Positions 1 through 10,218 of a DNA stretch of 33,106 nucleotides are shown piece after piece. Within the stretch, counting starts at the first letter, position 1. Each line of letters opens with the position of its first letter. The notes beneath the pieces are model-generated. The model was not told the origin of the DNA, did no database searches, and was given only the letters and a program-made list of their open reading frames with translations. A program made the position numbers and the translations under genes. This DNA is from Pelargonium nanum (Eukaryota; Streptophyta; Magnoliopsida; Geraniales; Geraniaceae), in the NCBI GenBank assembly GCA_036897485.1, contig JAYMTF010000593.1, forward strand, positions 1 to 33,106. Reading direction: 5' to 3'.

Positions 1-318
1 TACTCTTTTTCTAGTTTGCAGACATAGGTTTCTTTCTCTTTTTCTTCTTGGTGTATCGTTCTTATTTCAGTTCTCGTTTGTTTTCTCGTCTCCCCATCTT
101 AGGGTTTGGGTTTTGTACTTTTATTATTCTTTCTCGGGAATTATCAATAAAGATATCCAAGATGTACTAAATTAAAATTCAGGTATCAACGCGACTAAAA
201 ATTCAGACCAAAAGCCAATTGTGAATCTAGAACCATTTAACAAAAAAATGTGGCATCATTTCATAGGAGGAATCCAATTGGAAGATACGTGGCGTGACAT
301 AAGAGAAAGCAAAGAAAC

Positions 319-328
319 AATAAAATAT
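319..328 (+). promoter_or_regulatory. Possible TATA-like element of the small membrane protein gene
   Basis: The A/T stretch aataaaatat lies about 70-80 bases upstream of the ATG at 398, a normal distance for a plant core promoter with a short leader. It would put transcription start downstream of the alternative ATG at 248. Sequence context only. Confidence 0.3.
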
Positions 329-397
329 GGCCAAAGCTTGTTGCTGCTCAAAGGAGAGACCCAGAGAGAGAGTGTTTCTGGAAAAATACCTGTGGCC

Positions 398-697
398 ATG
401 GCTGACCCTCAAAACCAGCACACTCCTCCTCCTTCGACAAACGGCAAGACCAGCCTTCCGTTCCAGAAGATCCGTTACCCGAACCCGCCCGACCCATCAA
501 ACCCTGACCCAGCTACACTCAGAGAACAGTGGAGGTACGCGATGCGGCAGTACAGCAAAGCCTACTCTATGGCGTGGGGCACCGCCATTCTCGCCGGCGT
601 TTCCTTCTTCGCCCTCGGCTGGCTCGTAAAAGGCGGCAATCCCATTCCCTCGCGCCCGGACGATTCTCCTTCTCACCGCAACGATGCTCCTCCTTGA
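398..697 (+). CDS. Small single-pass membrane protein, function unknown
   Basis: The reading frame encodes 99 residues. The start at 398 was chosen because it lies in a strong plant context (gccATGGct) and follows a TATA-like stretch at about 319-328. An in-frame upstream ATG at 248 would extend the protein to 149 aa, but it lies before that TATA-like stretch. The N-terminal half is Pro/Asn-rich and polar (residues 1-40). A basic/aromatic stretch (about 41-55, LREQWRYAMRQYSKAY) leads into one hydrophobic segment at about 56-77, and the tail is polar and Pro-rich. This is the layout of a small organelle or endomembrane protein anchored by a single helix. I do not recognise the family and assign no function. 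The GC-rich coding stretch stands out from its AT-rich surroundings, which supports it being real. Confidence 0.72.
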   Translation: MADPQNQHTPPPSTNGKTSLPFQKIRYPNPPDPSNPDPATLREQWRYAMRQYSKAYSMAWGTAILAGVSFFALGWLVKGGNPIPSRPDDSPSHRNDAPP

Positions 698-724
698 TTG
701 TTGATTCATCTTCTGCTTCTCCAG

Positions 725-2396
725 GTATTTCATGCTTTCATTAGGGTTTTGAATTGTTTTGTGTCCAATACTTGATGTGCCCTAGGGAGATTATTGATTA
801 CATTTTCTATGCTTGATGCACACTTAGATTGTGTAATTTAGGTAGAAACAAATAAAATTACCTGTTTAAGAGTGTGACCGAGTGATGTAAACTACCAATT
901 GCTCATTTGTTTTGGTTGGAGAGGCTGTTCTGTTTCAAATATTTACCATGTTCTTTCAAAATTCAAGATTTCTTGTGAAAACTAGGGTCTTACTATTCAC
1001 GTTTTATAAGCTATTAGCAAGGTAGAAAACTAGATTTTTTTAGTAGTTTAGTTTAGTGGTAGCAATTTCTTCAACTGCTAGAGCCTTCTCTTATTGTACA
1101 AGAGGCTAAGGAGTGAATGCTGATTACATTTGGGTGTAGGAAGCTATGTTGCACGAATACGATTACGGAATTCGTAGTAGATACGAAACGGATACGAAAT
1201 ACGCAATTTTTATAAAATTTAGAATACGATACATTACGTAACAATAATAAATATATATTTTTATACAAACTCATTCATTATAAAAATTAAGATAATATAA
1301 AATTATAATCACAAATACAATCAATTAAATAAATAATCAACAAAATATGATGAATTTTAATTAAACACAAACCTCCATCCTAATCTACAACTATAAAATA
1401 GAAAACTAATACAGTTTGTCTCCTCTTTTTTACGTGAATATTGAAAGAATACGTATTTCAATGTATTTCAGTGTATTTGTATTCTGTACATTTCCAATAC
1501 GGATACGCTTGGCCTCTTGAGCCTATTGGTGCAACATAGGTAGGAAGGGAAGGTGCTAGGTGCCTACACAAAACAAAAAAGGGGTAAACTTTTGTGGTTT
1601 TTGATGTTATGACTGTATCAGTTCTTAGAAAGGCTTCAAGTCATTCTCCCGCTGTCGGAGAAAACTTGGCATTTGATCTTGTAAGTGCTGTAATAGTAAA
1701 ACTAAAACTGCACTACCAATTTGTGTTTATGTCATAAGGTTGAGGTTAGTGATGCCTTTCGCGTGACTTGTATGAGTGGATGCAAAGATGCATGTATAAG
1801 CCCACTCATTCCCCATGAAATTTGTTTGGAATGACATTATCATTTAGGCAGGTGTTTGGATGAAAGAGGTACTTTCAGTTGAAATCCTTAGTGTGATGAA
1901 TATGAAATGCAGTGATCATTCACATTTTCTCACATTAACTATTTTGTACACCTTCTCTCAATTTATCTAAACTACGTTATCTTGCTTGCATGTACTTCAT
2001 TAATTTAGCATAAATTTTAAATGGGACTCCCTCATTTCAAATGTCCCCAGCCCCATGTAGTGGAATTGGTGTGGTATAAACATCTTTGGAGAAAGATCAT
2101 GAACAAGATGCTGTGGTTTTGCCATCCATTTCAAAATTAAGTATTGCATTACTGTCTTGAGTATTATCTGTAATGAAATCTGGGGTTGTTGTTCTCTTTG
2201 GTCACCTTGGTACTGCTAAAAATTTATTGCTCCATGATATTGCAGATTTTTAAATGAAAGACTGGTGAGATTGGATTAAAAAGGACTGGGTCTTTTATTT
2301 ACATAGTCTAAACTTTTACTTTGACTGATGATATTGATGGTATTTTGGCCATAAGAACCAAACCTAATACATGCTTTTATCTACCTTTGGTTGCAG
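725..2396 (+). other. Possible 3'UTR intron and last exon of the small membrane protein gene
   Basis: A donor-like CCAG|GTATTT occurs 27 bases after the stop codon. An acceptor-like ttggttgcag ends at 2396 and is followed about 100 bases later by an AATAAA signal at 2503-2508. A spliced 3'UTR would explain the otherwise empty 1.7 kb. Other acceptors (about 2245 and 3077) are possible, and an unspliced short 3'UTR is equally allowed. The segment contains the hAT MITE at 1144-1539. Confidence 0.3.
1144..1539. mobile_element. hAT-type MITE with perfect 8-bp target duplication
   Basis: The 396-bp element has perfect 11-bp terminal inverted repeats, ctatgttgcac at 1144-1154 and gtgcaacatag at 1529-1539. 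It is flanked by a perfect 8-bp direct repeat, gtaggaag, at 1136-1143 and 1540-1547. An 8-bp duplication is the hAT superfamily hallmark. Subterminal regions are rich in gatacg/aatacg motifs in both orientations and the centre is A/T-rich. There is no coding capacity, so it is non-autonomous. A decayed relative lies at 14883-15236. Confidence 0.85.
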
Positions 2397-3330
2397 AAAC
2401 TCTACCATCATCAATGGTTGCTGTAGTAGTGTAGTTGCATAAAAAGACTGGTGATAATTTCCTCCTTTAGATGGAGATCTTTCCTTCATTGAGCTACTCT
2501 GTAATAAACTTGTATTCTCCAAGTACATGATTCACAAGTTCAAACAATAAAAAAGAAAAAAAAATTAACATGTGAAGACTCTTTTCAAACTGAACATGTG
2601 GTGAGATTGCAATTGTACTGAATACAAGTTGTAGTAGAAGGAATGCCATGAACTTTGATTCCCAACACTAGAAAATGTTCTCCAACAAGTTATTTTCCTG
2701 TGGAAACAAATTGTACCGGTACATCTTACTCTTATGTATGTATGTTCTGATCATACTAATTGGCTCATTTAACACTCCTTATTTGCTCTTTCTTCCAAGG
2801 TGTTGGCTCATGATCTAAAAGAATTGCATTATGGAAGTTTGGAAATATAATTAGAAACGACCTTTTAATTGATTTGCCGAAATTGTCATTAGCATTTGTA
2901 TGATGCATCATGCAGTGATCATAAACAAAATGCTTAAAGCATGATCGGCAGCTATGATATGTAGGCGGTTAGGCATGATGCCTTTTATGAACTTTACTCT
3001 GCATTGTATTTTTAATTTTCTACTATAAATTCGTCAACTTATTACTGATCTTAAATCTTAATCACTGTATCATGCAGGGATCTCTTGTACTGCACAGCGT
3101 ATCCACAACTATGATATATGTCAAGCACTCGAAATGATGCTGTTCATACTAATAGTTGATCCCTGTTAGTAGCTTGTCGTAAGTGTTGGTTTGCTAGAGT
3201 TTTGTACATGGATGTTCCTTTTTCTTTATTTGCTGAGTCCTAGGGATGGATTGTTGTGTTCTATTGCTTCATGCCTAACACATTTCCATGTTGAGTTGAT
3301 GTGTTCTATTGACTCCAGTGTATCACTTTC

Positions 3331-3448
3331 GTTTATCCGGAAATTGTATATATTTGCTGGAGTTTCTTTTACAATTCTACATTCTCCTTTTTCTTGGTTT
3401 ATCTGGAAATTGTATAGTTTCTTTAATGGTTCTACATTCTCCATTTTG
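3331..3448. repeat. Diverged 66-bp tandem duplication
   Basis: The copy at 3331-3396 begins gtttatccggaaattgtata and contains ctacattctcc. The copy from 3397 begins gtttatctggaaattgtata, contains the same ctacattctcc, and lacks about 13 bases in the middle. An open frame runs across the region but looks non-coding. Confidence 0.6.
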
Positions 3449-3577
3449 TTGCTTTGTTACGTGGAAAGAAGAAAAAAAGAAAATCATCTAGTGATGACAA
3501 TTACAAAATCAAATAATAAGACTGTATGTGAGATATTGAGCTGAAATCAATTTTGTTAAACTCCAAATCTTTTCAAA

Positions 3578-3935
3578 TAGGATAAATTACATATGAATAT
3601 ATTATACTCGTCACTTTTTGTAATAGATTATAATAATTTTTTTGTAACATTAGACTGCTCTGAATTATTTTCCACCCATTTTGTTAGATAACTTTGATAG
3701 AATTTTTCGAAATTACCAATTTTGCCTTTCTCGTTATTTTTTTTGTAACTTCAGACTATCACGTATTTGTAACATATTTTGCAATGGACTGTCCTAAAAT
3801 TAGCATTTTCAAAAAATTTCATCAAAGTTAACTGATGGAATGAGTGAAAAATAGTTCAAGACAGTCTAAAGTTATAAAAAAAAGTTCAAGGTAATCCATT
3901 GCAAAAGATGACATGTACAGGTAAAATAGTGTAGG
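3578..3935. repeat. Fold-back (long inverted repeat) MITE-like element
   Basis: The left arm (about 3580-3712) and right arm (about 3807-3930) are imperfect inverted copies. The clearest part pairs 3664-3712 (attattttccaccc... ending tttttcgaaa) with 3807-3855 (tttcaaaaaatttc... ending aaaaatag), about three quarters identical when one arm is reversed. A spacer of about 95 bp separates them. There is no clear target duplication and no coding potential. The arms suggest an old, probably Mutator-like MITE; the superfamily is not certain. Confidence 0.5.
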
Positions 3936-4214
3936 CATTCCCTGCCTTAGTTATCTGTTTCTGTAATTCTGGTGATGCTCAAGAAACAATATAACACTAA
4001 TGCATGAGTAATGAAATACACCAGAGAGAGGAAATTCACAAGGGTTAAAGACATAAACCAACCAGAGAAACCAAAACTGTCTTTAAATTCCTAAACTTAA
4101 TTTGCTTTTCCACATCTGAAGCTGAATGTTGTAGTACTTGTTAAGATAGTTTCTGTTCTGCATAAGTATGGACAGGGCAGAGAAACCAGAAGTAACATTG
4201 TTTATCCCCTCATC

Positions 4215-6819
4215 TTATGAAGAGCAACATCCACCTTGCTTCACGGCTGATACGTCGTCCTTCCCTCCGACGTTTATGGTCTGTCCCTTCGGTAGAGAGG
4301 ATGGGTCTTCCCCTATTTCAAGAGCCTTCTTGCTTACGACATGGTAGATCTGGGTCAGCACTTCTGTGAACGCATCGTCGACGTTCATAGACTCAAGGGC
4401 AGATGTTTCCATGAAGAAAGTATTCTCTCGTTCTGCAAAAGATTGGGCATCGTCCAGGGCCACTGCCCGCAAATGGCGTAGGTCTGCTTTATTCCCGACA
4501 AGCATGATCACTATATTGCAATCAGTGTGATCCCGAAGCTCTTTCAGCCATCTCTCCACATTTTCGAAAGTGACATGACGAGTTACATCATAGACTAGCA
4601 AAGCACCAACAGCACCTCGATAATATGCACTGGTGATAGCTCTATACCTGAGGCAATCAAGGAAACATGTATTAGAAGTATATATACTTTGAAACTTCAC
4701 CATTCGAAAATTACATTAATAACATCACATCAAAAGTTTACACTGAACTAACAGTCACCAGCATAATAGGTGCTTGTTTGTCTCCAATATACCGAAATGA
4801 GAGAAAATCAACTTAAAACTAACAGACTCCATATTCATATAAAGGACTTGGAAGAAGAAGAAGATTCATTCAGGAAAGACATAATATCAGTCATCTATAA
4901 GATGCTGAATTTTGAATTGGCAGTTCAAAAGTCAGTCCAGCCTTAATTGGGTTGTAAAAATCTGAGGAAATCTTCCAGGATTCAATCTCTGAAATCCCTA
5001 TTTATCACAATCATTATGCATCGTCTACATATGTATGTGTTAATGCATGCCAGATATGCTTGTTCATGCAACCACCCATATGAACTTTTCTATAATCCAT
5101 TTCTCTTGCAATAACAAAATCACAGAAATAAGCTAACTAGCAAGACATAATTAGTATCTCACATCAACAATTATCCATCAGTGTAGAGAAAAAACATGCT
5201 TAAGATATTAAGAAACGGAACATAAGGATACTGTCATTCCATATTGGGTGATTTCTGTCTACAACTGCTCATTTGAGGCATTCGGAAAAAAGAGGAAGAT
5301 ACAATTCATAAGCCACGGCTACTTTTCTCATTATCCTCTTCTCTTCTTCTATATTATGCATGTGGTTTTTCTTTCAAATGTTTAAGTTCAACTTGACAAA
5401 CTATTAACTTGTAAGACAATCTTATAGAAAGAGAAATATAAAATGAATGATGAACATGAACTTCAGAAAAATGATCTAACTAAGATAAAGAACACGACAT
5501 AGGCCTCCTTCTCATAGTAACTCTTTCCCCTCTAAGGTCTTCTCTTTACTTTTTTTTTATATAAATAAATGGTTGATTAAGTTCTGAAACATTTCAATTT
5601 GAAATTTCATCAAAATGACTGCATGATAAAATATCTGACCAATTTGAAATATAATCTGAATCAGAGACATTTAAGAATTTCAACCCCATAGAACTAAACA
5701 AAGTAAGGTTACAAAATACAAATTTACAAACTGAAAGTTTCTTGTCCTATAGCAGAAATGTCTTTCAAGTTTAACATAGCTGACTTTGCAAGTTAGGGTT
5801 TATGGCATGATACTGTCATTCCAAATTGCTATTATATCCTCCAATGAATAACACGGCACATAAATATTTACATGTTTGTTGAACCAAAATTGGGGGGACT
5901 CTTGGGCCACAGCTGACTTTGCAAGTTAAAGATCCAGGGGTAGCAAGGTCTTTGTATCAGTGTCTTTAGGCTTTCCATGCCATCATGCATGCACATTATA
6001 CGAAGACATCAAGCTTTTCTTTTTGTTGACAATTTACTGTACAAGAAAATCTCACACTCACAAATATACTATAACCCCACCCCATACCACGCCCATGAGG
6101 GGTCTCGAACAAGAGTCCTCTAGCTTGCACCCAAGCCTTGCTACCACTTGGTCAAGTGGGCGGTGGTAAGACATCAAGCTATGAATAACTAAAGGACAAC
6201 CCAAAAAAAAAAAAGAAAAACACTTGCAGCTTGTGATCACATTGTGAATTGTCATTTTCTTGAATTTCACAAAACCCAATTCCCCCACATTATCCATACA
6301 TGACGAGTTTTCATCAATCAAATCCAACAAGATTCGAATTCAAGACCTCTATTGCAAAAGTGTGAACAAAATATTCAGAGGAGTTAAATGTTAGTTTTGT
6401 TCTCCTATAACAATAAACCCACAAGCAAACGTTTCTTTTTCTTTCCAAGATTTTCCGGGCAACCAAACAAGCAAATTCAATTTCTTCATCCCCAAACTAA
6501 GAAAACAAACATTTATAAAACGAAATAAAACCAACCCAGATCTTCAAAACCAAATCAAAACAAACCCAGATGAGCAAAAACAAAAATTAAAATCAAACCT
6601 TTCTTGGCCGGCGGTGTCCCAAATCTGGGCCTTGACGACCTTATCGTCGACGCGAATGCTACGAGTAGCGAACTCGACGCCGATGGTGGACTTTGATGCG
6701 GAGCTGAACTCGTTGCGGGTGAATCGCGACAAGAGGTTCGATTTTCCGACGCCGGAGTCACCGATCAGCACCACTTTGAACAAATAGTCGTAATCATCGT
6801 CCGCTCTGTACGCCGTCAT
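4215..6819 (-). CDS. RABA1f: RABA1f-type Rab GTPase
   Basis: This is a small GTPase of the plant RABA (Rab11) group, which acts in trans-Golgi/recycling-endosome traffic to the plasma membrane and cell plate. Exon 1 is 6599-6819 and exon 2 is 4215-4647. The intron of 1951 bp has GT-AG ends and splits the Arg74 codon. The spliced length is 654 nt, giving 217 aa, the usual family length. All nucleotide-binding motifs are intact: P-loop GDSGVGKS (20-27), switch I Thr45 in STIGVEF, WDTAGQE (67-73), NKAD (126-129) and ETSAL (154-158). The tail GGCCSS supplies the double cysteine for geranylgeranylation. The N terminus ([14 protein letters not shown]) and the C-terminal [17 protein letters not shown] point to the RABA1f branch rather than RABA1a-e. 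I see no defect. The assignment within RABA1 is from remembered family sequences. Confidence 0.95.
5778..5928. repeat. 18-bp direct repeats flanking 115 bp in the RABA1 intron
   Basis: The sequence agctgactttgcaagtta is present at 5778-5795 and again at 5911-5928. The 115 bp between includes gatactgtcattcca (5809-5823), which also occurs at 5227-5241 in the same intron. This could be an insertion with target duplication or a local duplication; I see no poly(A) tail or inverted ends that decide. Confidence 0.5.
6016..6167 (-). mobile_element. tRNA-derived SINE with 13-bp target duplication, in RABA1 intron
   Basis: The body is 152 bp on the minus strand. It carries a Pol III A box-like stretch (ccaagtggtagcaagg, within 6136-6154) and a B box (gttcgagaccc at 6100-6110) with tRNA-like spacing. 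Its 3' end is A-rich (caacaaaaagaaaa). A perfect 13-bp duplication, aagacatcaagct, flanks it at 6003-6015 and 6168-6180. Both the structure and the duplication support SINE retroposition. It lies in the same orientation as the host gene, inside the intron. The exact plant SINE family is not identified. Confidence 0.85.
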
Positions 6820-7258
6820 TTTCTATAATCCCAATTTTTCTCTTTTCGCTATCAAATTTGATTTTTGTAGGTTAAATTCAACTTGAGGTATGCGAATAGC
6901 GCACGAAATTTGATTTCTTCTCAGAAAAGAAGCAAAATGCCTATCTTTTTATGTTATTATTAGTATTTTGGCGTTAACAATAACAGAGCATAATGGGAAA
7001 TCAAATGAGTTGGAGCCAAGATGGCAAGAACAACAACAGCAACAATGAGCTCAACAATATGGGCATTTCGGTTACTTCATTGATGGGTGGGGTTTAAATT
7101 TTAAAATTTATATTTTCATACCCTATATATCCATTTTAGATATGTATATGGCACTCTTTAACAATTCAAAATACACAATAGAAAAACACCTAATATTTCA
7201 TCATTTTGAAATAATGTAGTATCATGCTTTTATAGAAAAAAAACCTAATATTTCACCA
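6820..7258. other. RABA1 promoter side and AT-rich spacer
   Basis: I see no gene here. The first part must hold the RABA1 leader and promoter (minus strand), but I see no convincing TATA box. At 7178-7203 and 7232-7258 a 26/27-bp sequence (atagaaaaa..cctaatatttca.ca) is repeated, the second copy ending where LINE-like sequence begins. Confidence 0.4.
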
Positions 7259-7741
7259 ACTACTCCACCAGCGGGAGCCTCCATGAGCGATGGGGGGTCT
7301 GTGCTGTCGGTTACTACGGAGGTCTCATCCCAAATGGGCAGTACACCTCAGGTTGAGGGGAGCGGGTCGACGTTGGTTGTTGTACCGGTTTTGAATGTGG
7401 TCACCTAGGGGACTGTTCAGCCTAGGAAGGAGCCTGATTTTGGAGGGTGGATGGTGGTCCCGCGTAGGGGAGCGAAGAGGCAGGTGCAACGGAAAGACAA
7501 GGTCTTGTCTAGGTCTTCGGCTGATGGAAACAAGGGTTCTCGCTTTAATGTGATCGCTGAAATGGCCGAGGATATGGCTGGAGAGGACACGGGTGTGCCA
7601 GGCGAGAAGGGTGGTGATATCGTGTCCATGGAAGTGGCTGGTAGTAGGCCAATTGAGAAGTCAGTCCAATTTGGGCCGAGTGTTGAGAAGCGGGCCGAAG
7701 TTACAAAGTCCAATGGGCTGACTAAGGCAAAGATAAGGGAG
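7259..7741 (+). pseudogene. LINE ORF1 remnant (C-terminal part)
   Basis: The translation contains DFGGWMVVPRRGAKRQ followed by GSRFNVIAE, matching the YGPWM-V-RR and GSRF-L signatures near the end of plant LINE ORF1 (nucleic-acid-binding) proteins. A stop at 7408 interrupts the frame and another ends it at 7742-7744. The DUF4283-like N-terminal domain and zinc knuckle are missing. The Gly/Ser-rich stretch at about 7860-7960, in another frame, is probably the rest of the same protein's linker. Confidence 0.6.
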
Positions 7742-8160
7742 TAGTTAGTCATACTCACCATACGGCGTCGTATGTGATGCCTAAGGTAACGAATCATCCC
7801 CAACCTTCTGTGACTCATGCTGATTCTCTTCGAGTCTCTCAGAAAACTTCTAAGCAACAAGGGGCAGACAGAGGAGCTTCTGGAGGAAGATTGGGTGGAA
7901 GGAGTGCCGGTGCTGGCCGAGGGGGTAGCCGATTCGGGTCTGGCTCTTCTTCTTTGATTAGTTGTAATCCGTTCCAGATTCTAAATTTAAATGTTGAGGC
8001 TATAATTGATGTTGTCATGAGCAGTGGTGATTCCCTTGATCCCCGGATTGGAGAGGCAGTTGGTTTGTCCTCGGATGAAGGTGGTGATGTTGTGCGCCAG
8101 CAGAGGATCAAGTTGAGGGATACTCAGACCCCTAATCTCAATACTGGTAAGTTCCAATTA

Positions 8161-9522
8161 ATGAATCTTTTGTTATGGAAATGTAGAAGTATTGGGAAGA
8201 GGTTAAAGGTTTCTTTTATTAAAGATATGATTCGTAGTAATAAAATAGAAATGTTGGTTCTTTTGGAGACTCGCATTAGTGGTCCGATGGCTGATTCGTT
8301 TATTAGCCGGTTTGGGTTTGAGTTTTGGTTTAAGCAGGATGCTGTGGGTAGATCGGGTGAGATTTGAATTTTATGGAATGCTTCTTTTGGTTCAGTTTCT
8401 GTTTTGGGAGCTGCTTTCCAAATTGTCCATTTGGGGGTTATTGATTCGGAAGGTAAGTCCTGGTTACTGTCCTGTTGTTATGCAAGTCCTCGGTGGGAGG
8501 TTAGGAGGAATTTGTGGGAAGCTCTATGGGAATTGAGTGGTCTTATTTCAATTTCGTGGGTGGTCGCCGGTGACCTGAATAATGCGGTGTCAGGGTCTGA
8601 AAAGTGTGGGGGACGACCGGTTAGCACGGTGCATAGCGGTCTTTTTCGAGATTGGATACATGTTGGATTTTTTTTTGGATCTGGGGTTCTCGGGGCAGCC
8701 TTACACCTGGTCGAATATTCAACAAGGCTTGAGTAGGATTCATTGTCGCCTTGATAGAATTTTGGGAAATGACGGCTGGAATCTTTTGCTTCAAGATGCT
8801 AAGGTGAGGCATCTTCCGAGGGTTTCTTCGGATCATTGCCCTATCCTCCTATCTTTGTGGCCGACAAGTGGTATGGGGGGTGGGATTAGACCCTTCCAAT
8901 TTGAGGTTGTGTGGTTAAAACATTTAGGTTTGGAGAAACTTGTGAGGAACCATGGACCTCTTCGAGGTGCTCTGGGAGAGCAGAACAAGTATGTGTTTGG
9001 GAATATTTTCTACCGGAAACGAACAATTCTGAGACGTTTTGATGGTATTCAGAAGGCGTTGGGACATAATTATTCACACTCTTTGGTATGTCTTGAGAAG
9101 TCTTTGTATGCCGAGTTGCAGGAGATTCTTTGGGACGAGGAGATCCATTGGTTTCAAAAGTCTCGTCATGAGGCAATTCAGATTGGGGAACGAAACACCC
9201 GATATTTCCATCTTACCACTTGGAATCACACGTGTCGGAACAAGATTTCAGCGCTTAAAGACGAGAATGGTGAGTGGGTTGATTTCCCGAACGAGTTAGA
9301 AGCGCTGGCAGTTCAGTTTTTTCGGGACCTGTACTCATCGGATGCGGTTGATAGAGGTGTTTCTTCTGCTTGGAGGGGTCCGTCTTTGACTGTTGATGAT
9401 ATGTGTTTGCTGGATGGAAGTGTTGATATAGAAGAGGTCAGGCTTGCTTTGTTTGGGATGAAACCATGGAAAGCTCCGAATCCGGACGGGTTTCAGGCGG
9501 GTTTTTATAGAGGTACTAGAGC
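8161..9522 (+). pseudogene. LINE ORF2 endonuclease and N-terminal RT region, frameshifted
   Basis: The apurinic-type endonuclease (exo-endo-phosphatase fold) starts at about 8161 with LLLWKCRSIG, followed by the catalytic-Glu segment LLETRISG, VAGDLNNA, and SSDHCPILLS with the Asp-His pair. The Asn expected in the first motif (W-N-C-R) is Lys. A TGA at 8365 and a frameshift in a T run near 8670 break the frame. Downstream, from about 8950 to 9520, the linker and the start of the RT follow (HEAIQIGERNTRYFH, then KAPNPDGFQAGFYR). Coding stops at the nested hAT element. Confidence 0.85.
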
Positions 9523-10218
9523 CAGGGCCGTCTCAATGATCTTAGGGGCCCTGTGCTTGGATAAAAAGTTAGACCCCCTATCAAGAAATTGGTTTTCAAA
9601 AAAAACACATTCTATGTTGTACAAGAAATAATTAGTATGTAAAAAATGCAATTATCATACTTTTGGTTGTCGATAAATCGATCCGTTTCAGTTTGAAACC
9701 GAATTTTGCAACTAATGTAAAATTTAACTAGAGCCCATTTATTATCCTAATAGCTGAAATAAAAATTGATTATATCAGTCTACAAACCTTGTGGATATGA
9801 ACTATCCATTACACAGTGAATAAAATAGCCCAAGAGGAGATTTAAAACTTTTTTCTTGAAATAGGAGATTTAAAACTTAAATGTGAGTTTTATTTTTCAA
9901 TAATTATATTTATCTCTTGGTAGATAATATTCTTTTAATTCAAAATGAGCCATTTTTATCCTTAAAAATAATAGCCAATTTTGCTTTTTAACATTAATTA
10001 AAAATATTTGTATTTATTTCTTTGGTTGTAAGTGGTGGGCCTCACTCTTTACCTTCAACCTCTCTCCCTCTCTCACAAAAACGATTAAGTTTTTCATTAT
10101 CAGAGCAATTCAGCTTTTTTTGTTATATCCCTTATACATAATTCCTATAAAATAGGCCCTCCACAAATTTGGGGCCCTGTGCAAGTGCACTGGTTGCACA
10201 CCCTCATCTACGGGCCTG
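9523..10218. mobile_element. Non-autonomous hAT element nested in the LINE
   Basis: The 696-bp insert begins CAGGGCCG (9523-9530) and ends CGGGCCTG (10211-10218), giving 8-bp inverted ends with one mismatch. Flanks are actagagc (9515-9522) and attggagc (10219-10226), a 6-of-8 match consistent with an aged 8-bp duplication. Both subterminal regions carry the ggggccctgtgc motif common at the ends of such plant elements. The interior is AT-rich and non-coding. It separates GFYR from WSVWG of the LINE reverse transcriptase, which fixes it as a later insertion. Confidence 0.75.

Noticed and set aside
3191..3544. 117-codon open frame
   Set aside because: Low-complexity hydrophobic translation of T-rich DNA that spans a tandem duplication; it has no coding features.
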